From the NCBI GenBank assembly GCA_965368405.1, contig CBDUMS010000005.1:1-64000 (forward strand): a stretch of 64,000 nt of DNA, in the 5' to 3' direction. Of this stretch, positions 1-9,706 are shown one piece after another (position 1 is the first letter of the stretch; every line of letters begins with the position of its first letter). The stretch is from S012-113 sp965368405. Its GTDB lineage: Bacteria; Bacteroidota; Bacteroidia; Cytophagales; Cyclobacteriaceae. The notes under the pieces are model-generated. The model saw only the letters and a list, made by a program, of their open reading frames with translations. It ran no database searches and was not told where the DNA came from. A program made the position numbers and the translations under genes.

Positions 1-44
1 TAAATTGTATATAATTGAAGTATAAATAATACACCGCCTAAAAA

Positions 45-929
45 ATGATAATAAATAAGAAAACCGAACTTAAAGGACATTCAGCAGCAATCTATGCGAT
101 CTGTGCGGAAGATGAGAATTTTATTTTTTCTGGGGGCGTGGACAAACATGTTATTCGATGGGATATTCATAATGTTGAGAATTCGAAAATACTAATAAAG
201 TCAACTGAAGCTATTTATAGCCTGTATTACTACAAGGAGAACAACTTACTCTTCATTGGGACTACAAGCGGCAAAATTCATATTATTGATTTGTTTCGAA
301 AAGTGGAAATAAAGCTGCTCCAATCTCACACTGACAAAATATTTGACTTTAAACTTTATAACTCCTTTTTAATTAGTGTAAGTGCAGATGGTACCCTTGG
401 TTTTACTAATGTAAACACTTTAAAAACGGAGCAAGTCGTAAAGATTTCAGACGAACGAATTCGATCAATAGATATTAAAAACGACATAGCGGTTATCGCC
501 TGCGGGGACTCGAATATCAGAGTATTTGATATGGCAACCAAGTCTATCTTGAATTCCTTTAAAGCGCATGATAAAGCTTGTAACGTAGTTAAATTTCATC
601 CGACAAAGGATATACTCTTAAGCGGTGGCTGGGATGCCCACTTAAAACTTTGGGATAATAAAGGTCAGCTCATAAAATCTATTCCGGCGCATAATTATGC
701 CATTTATTCCATAGTCTTTTCACCAGATAATAAATCATTTGCTACTGGCAGCAGAGATAAAAGTATTAAAATATGGGATGCCTTAGATCCGGAATTACCT
801 AAGAGTATAACCTATGAGAATTTAGAGGGTCATCAATTTTCCGTTAACCGGCTGATGTGGGATGAGTCAAACGGCAATCTTTTTTCGGCCAGCGATGATA
901 AAAAAATAATCATCTGGTCTACCTATTAA
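45..929 (+). CDS. WD40-repeat beta-propeller protein
   Basis: The 294-residue protein is built almost entirely of WD40 blades. Clear repeats run from ELKGH at residue 8 to the last IIIWST, with GH near the start and WD near the end of several blades, and the length fits one seven-bladed propeller. There is no signal peptide, so a cytoplasmic scaffold or protein-interaction role is expected; the partner cannot be told from the sequence. It starts 45 bases into the window, is transcribed towards the minus-strand mannose locus, and ends 68 bp from it, so the two are convergent. I see no functional tie to the sugar genes. Confidence 0.9.
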   Translation: MIINKKTELKGHSAAIYAICAEDENFIFSGGVDKHVIRWDIHNVENSKILIKSTEAIYSLYYYKENNLLFIGTTSGKIHIIDLFRKVEIKLLQSHTDKIFDFKLYNSFLISVSADGTLGFTNVNTLKTEQVVKISDERIRSIDIKNDIAVIACGDSNIRVFDMATKSILNSFKAHDKACNVVKFHPTKDILLSGGWDAHLKLWDNKGQLIKSIPAHNYAIYSIVFSPDNKSFATGSRDKSIKIWDALDPELPKSITYENLEGHQFSVNRLMWDESNGNLFSASDDKKIIIWSTY

Positions 930-997
930 ATACGAGTCTCACCGAGGAATTTGGAAGGTTTTTATCAGAACTAAATGCCACCTCTCGTTAACAGAAA

Positions 998-2218
998 CTA
1001 ATTATCAATTTTTAATCGTATAAACCTTGGTCTATACGAATGAGGATATTTTAAGATGTCATTAAAGTAATCCAGCGTAATTGTATTATAGCTTATTAGC
1101 AAGCCATCCTCCTCAGAGGAGAGAATTGGGTGCGCTTTAGCGTTATAAGGAATAATCCCAGGAGGCTCAGTCAATTCTGGAACGTGCCAGATACGTTGAA
1201 TAGGTCCGAAAGGTCCAATCGGCGTTTCGCCAATTCGAATTGAGACATACTCCCCTATTCCATCTTCCTGAAAAACTAGAAGGTAACGACCATCTTTGAG
1301 GGGTGTAAGACTTACCTCATTCGATACGCGATTGGTAATCGTAGCAAGTTGGTTAATATCATCACCCCACTCACTCCCATTCCAATGGCCCCACTTGCTA
1401 AAGTCTTCGATGTTGCTGGGCTTCACCCGGCTTACCACTAACTGCTTATTGGGATCTACTAAACCATAAACATAAATATAGCCATCAGGGTTTGGTGCAC
1501 CAGCTTCTGCGGTATTGACATAAATTGCAGAACCGAGGGTTCCTGAACCAGCATTGGTGCTGTCTCGCTTTATCATGAAAGGAGTATCAAGTTGCCGCGC
1601 ATTTTCAAAAGGTGGAGCTTCACCGCTTGGTATTATTACCAGCGTGGTACCTACCACTTCAAAGTCCCACGACTTCTCGCTATGGTCAATGGTTCGATAC
1701 CCAAAAATATAGAGATCATTATTCTTTTCCTGATTCACAAATCCATCGCCAAACCAATAGTAATCTCCAGGTTTTGAATGACTCGTGTTGGGTTCAAAGA
1801 AATTGATGAATTCACCGCTAGCATCAGTATTTGTTAGAATTTCAAAGGTGTTCTTAGTAGGATAAATTCCTTCAATATAAGCAAAGGAGTTATTCACCAT
1901 CTTAAAGTTCTCGACACTATCTTCATGAATAACACCGGTCATTGTATCTGAAAAATAGAGAAGGTTATTCTGGTCTTTGCCAGCTCCAATAGCCTCTTTT
2001 CCGTTCTTAGAGAAAGAAAAAACACCATCTGCCCCGAACCATCCTGCTTTTCGATAGAATTGATTTGTCCAATTTGTATCCGCTCGAACGGTAAAACTCG
2101 ATAATGTATCGGGCAGGTCTACCTGCGTATTTTTCACTTTGCTATCTTGATTACACCCCAAAATAAGCAGAGATGTAAAAGTTAAGATTAATCGTAGAGG
2201 AAAGTTAAAATAGTTCAT
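998..2218 (-). CDS. DUF5005/DUF4185-like propeller lipoprotein (paralogue 1)
   Basis: This 406-residue lipoprotein has signal peptide and lipobox LILGC at residues 18-22. It shares with its neighbour at 2222-3307 and with the gene at 18258-19337 a W-x-GADG/GGDA-x-(Y/F)S opening, a YW-x(1,2)-DG motif and a C-terminal YNAxAHP...LLISYN...YRPRF block. The pattern recalls the five-bladed propeller fold of GH43-like or DUF5005/DUF4185 proteins; the exact family is from memory and not confirmed. It is the last gene of the mannose operon, 3 bp after the previous one. A role in binding or trimming a mannose-containing glycan at the cell surface is inference. It has diverged most among the three: the usual WxFGDTF motif after the opening is replaced by KEAIGAGKD. 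Confidence 0.8.
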   Translation of the reverse strand: MNYFNFPLRLILTFTSLLILGCNQDSKVKNTQVDLPDTLSSFTVRADTNWTNQFYRKAGWFGADGVFSFSKNGKEAIGAGKDQNNLLYFSDTMTGVIHEDSVENFKMVNNSFAYIEGIYPTKNTFEILTNTDASGEFINFFEPNTSHSKPGDYYWFGDGFVNQEKNNDLYIFGYRTIDHSEKSWDFEVVGTTLVIIPSGEAPPFENARQLDTPFMIKRDSTNAGSGTLGSAIYVNTAEAGAPNPDGYIYVYGLVDPNKQLVVSRVKPSNIEDFSKWGHWNGSEWGDDINQLATITNRVSNEVSLTPLKDGRYLLVFQEDGIGEYVSIRIGETPIGPFGPIQRIWHVPELTEPPGIIPYNAKAHPILSSEEDGLLISYNTITLDYFNDILKYPHSYRPRFIRLKIDN

Positions 2219-2221
2219 TTT

Positions 2222-3307
2222 TTATGGTTTTTGCCAACTGCCCACGCGAACAAAATAGGGCCGATAGTTATTAACGTCCTTTAATAAATCGATAAAATTA
2301 AAGCTATTGATATTATATGAAATCAACAGTGAATCGGAATAAACGTCCGGGTGAGCCAAAGCGTTATAGGTAAAGAGATCGCCAACTGCTTCTGGGGTGC
2401 AATAAACGACTGAGTAACCTGTTGGTGTGTCCGTTGGACTGTTCATTGTAGAGAGATGGATTTCAAAACCCAAAAAGTTCTGTTGATTTAAGAGGTAGTA
2501 GCTACCATCACGCTCAAATACAGAGAATTGCTCTGAGACATTGCTAAATACAGGTGCGGCCTTAGTAACATCTAAACTCCAACCTGTACCAATATAATAC
2601 TCCCAAACGTCTGTTAAAGTAGCATTAGTCCTTGCTACAAATGCCTTCTTGGTAAAATCCTGAGGACGAACCCCGTATATATAAGTATAATTCTCTTCCT
2701 CCAATATTGCCGCACCCCATGAAATATCAGGAGTCTCAAACAGTCTGAGGTTTTCATACACTTCAAGACTTTCAGGATTCAGTTTTAATAGATCAACAGA
2801 CGTTCTGTAAAAATCCCACATTCCACCTGCATCGTTACCAAAGCCATGCATAAACAAGTATAAAGTATCGCCAGCGAGTGTGCCATCAGCAGGCCAATAC
2901 CACCAATTCTCTTCAGGGGGTTCCGCAAATGAAACCGGATTGTCGCGGGTACCTTCATAGTATGTTGTAAATAAATCCCCCTCCTCAATCACAAGCGAGT
3001 TATTTATTAAACGAAATGATGGTCGCGTACCGTCGGAGTTAACCTGATCAATAAAAGTATCTCCAAACATCCATAGTCTTCTATTGTTGGAAAGTTCAAC
3101 GGAGTAGGTTGCATCGCCACCAGTCCAATCGTGTGTTCTGGTAAAAAAATCATTATAATGATTATCTCGGCACAGGTAATAGTCCGGATCCCAGCACTCA
3201 GATTGCTCGCATCCGTACTCTGTTGGCTCAGGTTCAACTTCGTCAATTCTTACACAGGTAACTGCAAGAAAAAGGAATGCTGATATTATGAGAATTATAC
3301 TTCTCAT
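2222..3307 (-). CDS. DUF5005/DUF4185-like propeller lipoprotein (paralogue 2)
   Basis: The 361-residue protein has a signal peptide ending in lipobox AVTC near residue 18. The mature part opens with a short Glu/Cys-rich stretch, then DWTGGDATYSVEL and RLWMFGDTF, a WYWPADG motif in the middle, and the C-terminal YNALAHP...LLISYN...YRPYF block. These motifs align throughout with the protein at 18258-19337 and more weakly with 998-2218. It lies 11 bp after the GH92-SGNH gene, so it belongs to the mannose operon. The function is unknown; a surface glycan-binding or hydrolytic propeller is the likeliest guess. Confidence 0.82.
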   Translation of the reverse strand: MRSIILIISAFLFLAVTCVRIDEVEPEPTEYGCEQSECWDPDYYLCRDNHYNDFFTRTHDWTGGDATYSVELSNNRRLWMFGDTFIDQVNSDGTRPSFRLINNSLVIEEGDLFTTYYEGTRDNPVSFAEPPEENWWYWPADGTLAGDTLYLFMHGFGNDAGGMWDFYRTSVDLLKLNPESLEVYENLRLFETPDISWGAAILEEENYTYIYGVRPQDFTKKAFVARTNATLTDVWEYYIGTGWSLDVTKAAPVFSNVSEQFSVFERDGSYYLLNQQNFLGFEIHLSTMNSPTDTPTGYSVVYCTPEAVGDLFTYNALAHPDVYSDSLLISYNINSFNFIDLLKDVNNYRPYFVRVGSWQKP

Positions 3308-3318
3308 CCAGTTCTGAT

Positions 3319-6294
3319 TTATTTAAGATACTCTACAATTTGCTTTTTCCAAACTTCATATCCTTCACCATTTAAATGAAGGCCATCAATGCTATATTCT
3401 TTATTAAGCTTGCCATTTTCATCACTAAAAACAGAATGTAAGTCGATATAAGTTATCCCTTCAGCCTTACAAATTTCAATCAGCTGATCATTAATATTGA
3501 TAATTTCAGCATTAGGACGTGTATAATGTAAGGCGTCCTCAACCGGTAATACGCTCTGAACATACAATTTCGTTGTAGGCGAATCATCCTTAATTTGCGC
3601 TATAATCTTAGTATAGTTGCCGATTATATCATCAACTTTTTTACCATAGGCCAAATCATTCGTGCCTATCATGATAAAAATTTTATCTGGTTTCGAAGAA
3701 GTTACTTCAGATAATCGACCTAAAATACCATCGGTATCGTCCCCTCCAATGCCACGATTTTTAATATTTGGATCGCTAAATAATTCCGCCCATTCCGCGT
3801 TATCTGTGATGCTATTCCCAAGGAAAATAATTTCATTGGGCGTATCAGGCAAAAGTTCAAAATGTTCTTTCTTATGATAATAATAGGCTTTTACAGCCCT
3901 ATTCCATTCGTCCATTTCCTCAGCAAATCGATCATACTTAAGTATTGTCTCTTTTTCCTCTGCACTAATCATTGTTGAGAGCGAGGGTGGTCTGGCTTCC
4001 TTGCTTATACCCCATTTCATATTTGGTTTAGGCCCCATTTTAAAGACCAAGCTGCCGCCAGATGTAAGCTCCTTGGCATAAAACCATGGCCCAATGAGTT
4101 TCTTCCCATTTAAGGTTGCCGATTGAATATAAATATTCTTATCGCTAACACCTTTTGCCTCGATTATGAACTCATTGCCGCTGTAATAATCCTTATCTAG
4201 TTTGATTATAACCTTATTGAATTTAGGGCTTCCAATCTCAATGATTGGGTCTTGTGCTGTACCGCCATCCATTTGGAAAAGCCCCATTGAACTCATTACG
4301 TACCAAGCTCCCATCTGACCTTGATCTTCATCTCCTAACCACCCTCCCAACGGGTCATCGCCATAGTACTTATCCATGATTTCTGTAGCCCATTTTTGAG
4401 TTAACCAAGGTTTGCCTGCATGGTTAAACAAATAAGCGGCTTGCATATTTGGCTGATTTCCATGATTTACGGGTAATACGCCCATCCCATCTAAGCTATT
4501 AGCGCCAAGGTGTTCTGAATTGAAATTATGTTCAGCAGATTTTTCAAACCCTTTTTCCAACCTGTCATTATACTCCTCCGTACCCATGAGGTTAGTCAAC
4601 CCCTGGAGATCGTGGGGCACAAAATAAGTGTATTGCCAAGCATTGCCTTCAACATAACCAGAACCTAGCCAGGCTACATCACCGAATTCTTTAAAGTTTG
4701 GCACCCAACTACCGTCTCTATACTTTCTTCTAAGATATTTTACCTCTGGATCGAAGGCATTTTGATAATTAAAAGCTCTTTTGGTAAACTCCTTATAATC
4801 CTTTTCCTTCCCTAAGGATTTCGCCATTTGACCCACACACCAATCGTCGAATGCGTAGGCGACAGTATTAGAAATTGGACCATCTTCATCAGGCACATAG
4901 CCATACTGCTTATAAACATCAAGATGTCGATTCCCAACATAACCACCTGCATCGTGGGCACGGCCATTTTCTGACTGGATTTTCTTGAGCGCACTGTATG
5001 CTTTTTCAACATCGTAATCACGAATTCCCATTTGATAAGCTCCCGTAATCAAGGCATTCTGGTGAGAGGCTACCATAATTGCAGAATACTCAATCCCTGT
5101 TGGACCTTTAGGCAACCACCCGCCTTTATCACTTATCTCGAGAAAAGAATGTACCCAGTTGCTTGTTATCTTCGGGGTTGCTATTTGCCATAATTGATTC
5201 AGGTTCCAAAAGCTTATCCAAAAGCCATCTGACCCGTAAATAGGTCTGTTCTCGGGCATCGTTTGAATCTTTTCATACATATCAACATACTTACCATTTA
5301 CATCGCTCCAGGTAGTACGTCCGGCATAAGCACGATACATATTGGTGTAGAATTTCTTTTTCTCATTTTCAGACTTCGATTCAATACTTATTGTTGATAA
5401 TAGATCATTCCATTCCTTTCGCGAATCGTTTTTTACAGCATCAAAATCCCAATCAAATGGGTCCATCTCTGTTTCAAGGTTTAATCTTGCCTGCTCAACA
5501 CTTACCAAAGAAATCCCGACTTGAGCCTGTATTTGCTCTCCTTCTTGTGTAGAAAAAGTAAAGAATGCACCAACATCCTTATGTCCAAAATCAGAAGATA
5601 TACGCTCAACGTCCCGGTATATATCTTCTTTAACCCATCCATTCATGGATTTAAATGGTTTGTCGAAGCGTAGCACAAAATGTAAGATATATTCGTTGTA
5701 ATTGGCTTTTCTTAAAGCTTGCTGATAAGATATCCCTTCAACTTCTCTATCAGACACCTTTTTTATCTCGGTGTAGAATATCTCATAGCCATATTCAGAT
5801 GGAGTAAGTAAATCTAATAGCACACGAGATGAGTCATTTGCCGGGAATGTGTAGCGATGAAAACCAGCCCTCTTTGTTGAAGCCAGCTCAGCTTTGATAC
5901 CATAGTCATCGAGCTCTACACTATAATACCCCGCCTCTGCCTGTTCTTTCGAATGACTGAATCGAGAACGGTATCCCCTATCCGGATCATGTTCTGGCCC
6001 AGGAATCACTTTTAGTTCCCCTATTGTTGGCATCATGAGAAGTCCGGCCATTGTCCATGAATGGATATGGCTGAATCCAGCAATATTTTCAACATTATAC
6101 TCATATCCGGCCTTCCAGCCTAGCTCCTGATTATCCGGACTAAGTTTTACCATACCGAATGGACGAGTTGGCCCCGGAAACATTATCCACCGCGAATTAT
6201 GCGACCCAATCATTGGATCTACATATTTTACTACCTCTTGAGCAGCTGCTGATGTCGCTATTATTACTAGTAAGAATCCAAATAATTTTTTCAT
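3319..6294 (-). CDS. GH92 alpha-mannosidase fused to SGNH/GDSL hydrolase
   Basis: A 991-residue secreted protein with signal peptide MKKLFGFLLVIIATSAAAQ. Residues about 20-770 match GH92 exo-alpha-mannosidases: FPGPTRPFGMVKLSPDN near the N-terminus, GFSHIHSW, and the late DEDQGQMGAWYV motif holding the acidic residues that act as general base in the Ca-dependent inverting mechanism known for the family. Residues about 815-991 form a complete SGNH esterase: GNSIT with Ser828, NRGIGGD, GTNDL, and DGLHLN with Asp970 and His973. GH92 enzymes usually stop near 750 residues, so this is a genuine fusion. Both modules keep their catalytic motifs. The pairing suggests removal of ester groups and of alpha-mannose from one substrate, presumably in the periplasm or on the surface. 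It follows the six-hairpin lipoprotein gene by 4 bp. Confidence 0.93.
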   Translation of the reverse strand: MKKLFGFLLVIIATSAAAQEVVKYVDPMIGSHNSRWIMFPGPTRPFGMVKLSPDNQELGWKAGYEYNVENIAGFSHIHSWTMAGLLMMPTIGELKVIPGPEHDPDRGYRSRFSHSKEQAEAGYYSVELDDYGIKAELASTKRAGFHRYTFPANDSSRVLLDLLTPSEYGYEIFYTEIKKVSDREVEGISYQQALRKANYNEYILHFVLRFDKPFKSMNGWVKEDIYRDVERISSDFGHKDVGAFFTFSTQEGEQIQAQVGISLVSVEQARLNLETEMDPFDWDFDAVKNDSRKEWNDLLSTISIESKSENEKKKFYTNMYRAYAGRTTWSDVNGKYVDMYEKIQTMPENRPIYGSDGFWISFWNLNQLWQIATPKITSNWVHSFLEISDKGGWLPKGPTGIEYSAIMVASHQNALITGAYQMGIRDYDVEKAYSALKKIQSENGRAHDAGGYVGNRHLDVYKQYGYVPDEDGPISNTVAYAFDDWCVGQMAKSLGKEKDYKEFTKRAFNYQNAFDPEVKYLRRKYRDGSWVPNFKEFGDVAWLGSGYVEGNAWQYTYFVPHDLQGLTNLMGTEEYNDRLEKGFEKSAEHNFNSEHLGANSLDGMGVLPVNHGNQPNMQAAYLFNHAGKPWLTQKWATEIMDKYYGDDPLGGWLGDEDQGQMGAWYVMSSMGLFQMDGGTAQDPIIEIGSPKFNKVIIKLDKDYYSGNEFIIEAKGVSDKNIYIQSATLNGKKLIGPWFYAKELTSGGSLVFKMGPKPNMKWGISKEARPPSLSTMISAEEKETILKYDRFAEEMDEWNRAVKAYYYHKKEHFELLPDTPNEIIFLGNSITDNAEWAELFSDPNIKNRGIGGDDTDGILGRLSEVTSSKPDKIFIMIGTNDLAYGKKVDDIIGNYTKIIAQIKDDSPTTKLYVQSVLPVEDALHYTRPNAEIININDQLIEICKAEGITYIDLHSVFSDENGKLNKEYSIDGLHLNGEGYEVWKKQIVEYLK

Positions 6295-6298
6295 AGAA

Positions 6299-8602
6299 CT
6301 ACTCCTTTATCATTTTAGTAGTGTTATTCCTTCGTTCAAGTCGGTAGTAGTCTTCGCCATATTTAACATGGTGTAAGACTCCTTCAAAACTGTGGTTATT
6401 TATCTCCATAAGCGGATTGTTGGCGGCATCTGGATAAAAGCCAAAGAAGTCTTTTAGCATTACTTGCGACATTGCAATTCCTGCCGAAGATTCTCGATTG
6501 TGCCAGCCTCGCTGTGCAATGCGGACTTTTGCATTCTTCTTAAGCTTATCTTCACCCCATAACTCATGCGCTTGCGCCCATATCCCTTCATTCGTAACCG
6601 GCTCTATTGCATGGTAAAAGTCAAGAGCTTTTTCAGGGAAGCCAAGTCTTGTTAGTGCATCCATTGTGCCGGCAGGCCAGCCATCGAAGGCACCGAGTGG
6701 CCCGTGGTCAGGTCTATCAGAATCTTCAGCAGCGATATCAAGTTGTGACTGTGCTCGCATCCAGTTATCTGTAATCAGCTCTCTGTAGACAAAATCCATC
6801 ATATCTTTTCGGATGTTTTCAGGAATATCATTTGGGATATACCTGCCGAGGAACATAAAATCTAGACTGTGTCTTACTTCGACACGCTTGTTATTCGGAT
6901 AGAGGCTACACCATACACCATCACCGGCATAAAGACCCAGCAGTCTTTCAACCATTGCATCGGACTCTATACGGAGTTCTTTTGCTCGCTTAGTATTTCC
7001 TTTTAACTCATATAATTCTGCGGTTTGCCTCATCATCCAGATGTATCCTGCATTGAAAGATGGCACAATATGTTTATAGGTAGGAACCGCTTCAAGGAGA
7101 TTCCACTCATCATCGCCAAAATCAGCTAACTTATACAGCTCATCGGTACACCCATCCTGCCCATAGATCGATATTCGCTGCCAGTTAGTTGCATATTGAT
7201 CCAGGTGATCTATAACTTTTTTGCCCTCTATTTCCTCATCAAGGAAATCATAATCCTTTGAAATCGTAATATAAGAACGAATCATCTGAAACAGCGCCCA
7301 ATAATTAGCCGAATAGCCATTACCTGATCCTCCGCCACCGTAGTTATCCTGACCATAGTACTTACTTGGATCAATGAGTATCCAGGAACGCAAATGATCC
7401 TTCATCATGACGGGATCGACAACAGCCCAAAGAGTTGACCACTCCGTAATATCCCAATAGAACATCAAGGTTGCTCCCCAACGGGGGCCACCCGTTAAAA
7501 ACACCTTGTCATGCTGCGGAAGATTATTGTGCATTAGGTACAACATGGTAAGCGGGCCGGTGTAATAGACTTTTTTCGCCTTTATGTCATCTGTCTCAAG
7601 CACTGGGAAGGTACCGGAAAGTAGCGAGTCTTTTGGATCAAAAATTGACATCCAGCGATCTTCCCAGACATTCTTTGATTTCTTCCACAGATTCGTGAAA
7701 TCATTATCAGATATCTCAATATTATCGTCGGTTGTGCCAAAGCTCATTGAGAATTCTATGGTAGAGGTTTCTCCTGGAGCAAGTGTTAGGCTCCATTCTG
7801 CGGATCCTCCCGCCCTATTATTTGTTAGGTTTGTTGGTGGCGTAATTACGCTAAACACCGAGCTAACATCTGTGCTGTCGCTTTGAATAATTACTCTTGA
7901 TTTTTCCAGGGTAGAACTAAATTCGATACCATTCATTATTATCTCGTCGGAAGGCCATGAAACTTCCTTCCTTCTCGTTACAGGAATTGCTCCATCGAAT
8001 TCCATTACTGTTGCTTCTGTACTCGTTACACCTGTTCCTATATACTTTCTTAGGAGTTCAAGATCATCAGTTCTTGAGGTTGTAGCTCCATTTAGTGTAG
8101 GATAAGGATACCACCACTGCCATTCACGATTGGGGTAATGACCCATAAACCCTATAAGGTCCTGCTTAATGGTAAGTTCTTTTTCGGCAGTGCCATTATT
8201 CGTAAAGTCTATACTCCAAAGGATGATGTTCTTATCCGGAACCATACGGTTAGTACTAAGTATTTCAATTTCACCGTGCGTAGAATGGCGTTGAATCTGA
8301 TAAGGTTGCCATCTGAATTTATCCGATTTAGGGCTTTCGCCATTCACATAGATTGTACCCGTGTGGTATCCTCCTGAATATGGTGCCGCTGCCAAATAGC
8401 TAAATGATGTTAGGTCCCGATTAGCGAGGGCTTGTCCTCTGAAATTACGAATAGATGGCTCCATATCAACAGTATCATACGATACCCATTGGCCAGATAA
8501 CTCATCTAGTGAAGGAATATGCTGAGAAGTTGATTCCTGTACAGGTTGTTTAGTACTACAGGCTACTATAAGTAGCATAGAAAAAAAAAGAGCTGTTCGC
8601 AT
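6299..8602 (-). CDS. Six-hairpin glycosidase-like lipoprotein
   Basis: The 767-residue protein has a lipobox (MLLIVACS) near residue 15. Its N-terminal third looks like a beta-sandwich and the rest, from about residue 340, like an (alpha/alpha)6 toroid rich in Trp and acidic residues, for example WGATLMFYWDITEWS, a Gly-rich YGGGGSGNGYSANYW loop, and GIWAQAHELWGED near the C-terminus. Such architecture is seen in GH63, GH78 and GH15-like enzymes; I cannot assign a family. It overlaps the ROK kinase stop codon by one base and precedes the GH92 gene, so an alpha-mannoside or a glycan trimmed before GH92 acts is the likely substrate (inference). Confidence 0.75.
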   Translation of the reverse strand: MRTALFFSMLLIVACSTKQPVQESTSQHIPSLDELSGQWVSYDTVDMEPSIRNFRGQALANRDLTSFSYLAAAPYSGGYHTGTIYVNGESPKSDKFRWQPYQIQRHSTHGEIEILSTNRMVPDKNIILWSIDFTNNGTAEKELTIKQDLIGFMGHYPNREWQWWYPYPTLNGATTSRTDDLELLRKYIGTGVTSTEATVMEFDGAIPVTRRKEVSWPSDEIIMNGIEFSSTLEKSRVIIQSDSTDVSSVFSVITPPTNLTNNRAGGSAEWSLTLAPGETSTIEFSMSFGTTDDNIEISDNDFTNLWKKSKNVWEDRWMSIFDPKDSLLSGTFPVLETDDIKAKKVYYTGPLTMLYLMHNNLPQHDKVFLTGGPRWGATLMFYWDITEWSTLWAVVDPVMMKDHLRSWILIDPSKYYGQDNYGGGGSGNGYSANYWALFQMIRSYITISKDYDFLDEEIEGKKVIDHLDQYATNWQRISIYGQDGCTDELYKLADFGDDEWNLLEAVPTYKHIVPSFNAGYIWMMRQTAELYELKGNTKRAKELRIESDAMVERLLGLYAGDGVWCSLYPNNKRVEVRHSLDFMFLGRYIPNDIPENIRKDMMDFVYRELITDNWMRAQSQLDIAAEDSDRPDHGPLGAFDGWPAGTMDALTRLGFPEKALDFYHAIEPVTNEGIWAQAHELWGEDKLKKNAKVRIAQRGWHNRESSAGIAMSQVMLKDFFGFYPDAANNPLMEINNHSFEGVLHHVKYGEDYYRLERRNNTTKMIKE

Positions 8603-9702
8603 TATCCTTTGTTTAGCATTTCAATGGCATAGGCATAGGACCCAAGCCAGGTTGCTTTACTAGCACCAATTTCAGACTTCATAACACCCGTTCTTGGCAT
8701 ATCGTCGTAAGTAATCTGCCTCCCAGATCCTTTTACAGTGATTGTTTGTTTACTACCCTTTCTAAAAAGGACAAAATCTTCTTTACTTTCTAAGTTGAAT
8801 ACCTTGAACGAGAGTCGATCATTTTTAGACTCACCCGAATTATATTTCTTCTCAATCTCCTCAAACATTGTAGGAGCAAATAAATCCCAGGCATTGGTGA
8901 TGCCTCCACCAATAACAACGAGACCATCTACAAGGGTAACTATGTTTGCAATTGACGACCCTAGTCCTTGACCATAAAGTTGATAGGCTTTTATTGCAGC
9001 AGTTTTGTCTCCTTCTTGTTCTCCCAATGCAATTTGAGCAACATCTTTAGGCATCAGCTTTCCATTATCAATGCCACCATTTGCAACATACTCCCTGATA
9101 ATGGCTCTCGTACTAACACTTTCTTCAGCATTCCAATCGGAATTATAACCATTCAGCGTATTGTGAATCTCGGCTCCACATGAATTATCGCCTTTAATAA
9201 GCACATTATCAAAAACAATTCCAGCTCCGAATCCGGTACCCAAGGTAAGTCCAATTAGGTTCTTATATTGTTTCGGTGAACCGGCCTGCTGCAGTCTTCT
9301 ATTAATTTCAGGTAGCGCCCCAGATAAGGCCTCACCATAGGCAAAGAGGTTGCCATCATTATTTATGAAGACCGGCACATTAAAATGATCCTCTAGGATT
9401 GGTCCAAGTGGGACTCCCCCATTAAATGCCTTAAAATTGGGTAAGTTGCCTATTATCCCAAGATCATAGTCGGCAGGACCAGGAAATGCGAAGCTTATGG
9501 CGTCGTAGTTTTGGTTTAGGGCCGTTCCTACTTGCTCAAACCCATCTATAACAGACTGAATACAAAGATCAAGATCATGCGCGTTAGCTGGTAAGACTAC
9601 TTCGCCAACAACCTCTTTATTACCCCTAAGAGCCGAAAAAACAAAATTAGTTCCGCCTGCATCAAGCGTTAAAACCGTTCTCTTCTCGTTATTTAGATTC
9701 AT
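8602..9702 (-). CDS. ROK-family sugar kinase
   Basis: A 366-residue cytoplasmic protein with the ATP-binding phosphate loop DAGGTN at residues 15-20, NNDGNLFAYGEALSG with the catalytic Asp of ROK kinases, and a second GTGFGAG loop. The usual ROK zinc motif (CxCGxxGCxE) is absent: the corresponding region reads CGAEIHNTLNGYNSDWNAEES, so it is a zinc-less branch. Placed between the FHS permease and the hydrolases and in one operon with mannose-6-phosphate isomerase, it most likely phosphorylates imported mannose to mannose 6-phosphate. The sugar specificity is inferred from context; glucose or fructose remain possible. Confidence 0.88.
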   Translation of the reverse strand: MNLNNEKRTVLTLDAGGTNFVFSALRGNKEVVGEVVLPANAHDLDLCIQSVIDGFEQVGTALNQNYDAISFAFPGPADYDLGIIGNLPNFKAFNGGVPLGPILEDHFNVPVFINNDGNLFAYGEALSGALPEINRRLQQAGSPKQYKNLIGLTLGTGFGAGIVFDNVLIKGDNSCGAEIHNTLNGYNSDWNAEESVSTRAIIREYVANGGIDNGKLMPKDVAQIALGEQEGDKTAAIKAYQLYGQGLGSSIANIVTLVDGLVVIGGGITNAWDLFAPTMFEEIEKKYNSGESKNDRLSFKVFNLESKEDFVLFRKGSKQTITVKGSGRQITYDDMPRTGVMKSEIGASKATWLGSYAYAIEMLNKG

Positions 9703-9706
9703 ATTA

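Noticed and set aside
7584..7886. Open frame of 100 codons on the plus strand
   Set aside because: It is antisense to the six-hairpin lipoprotein and lacks recognisable features.
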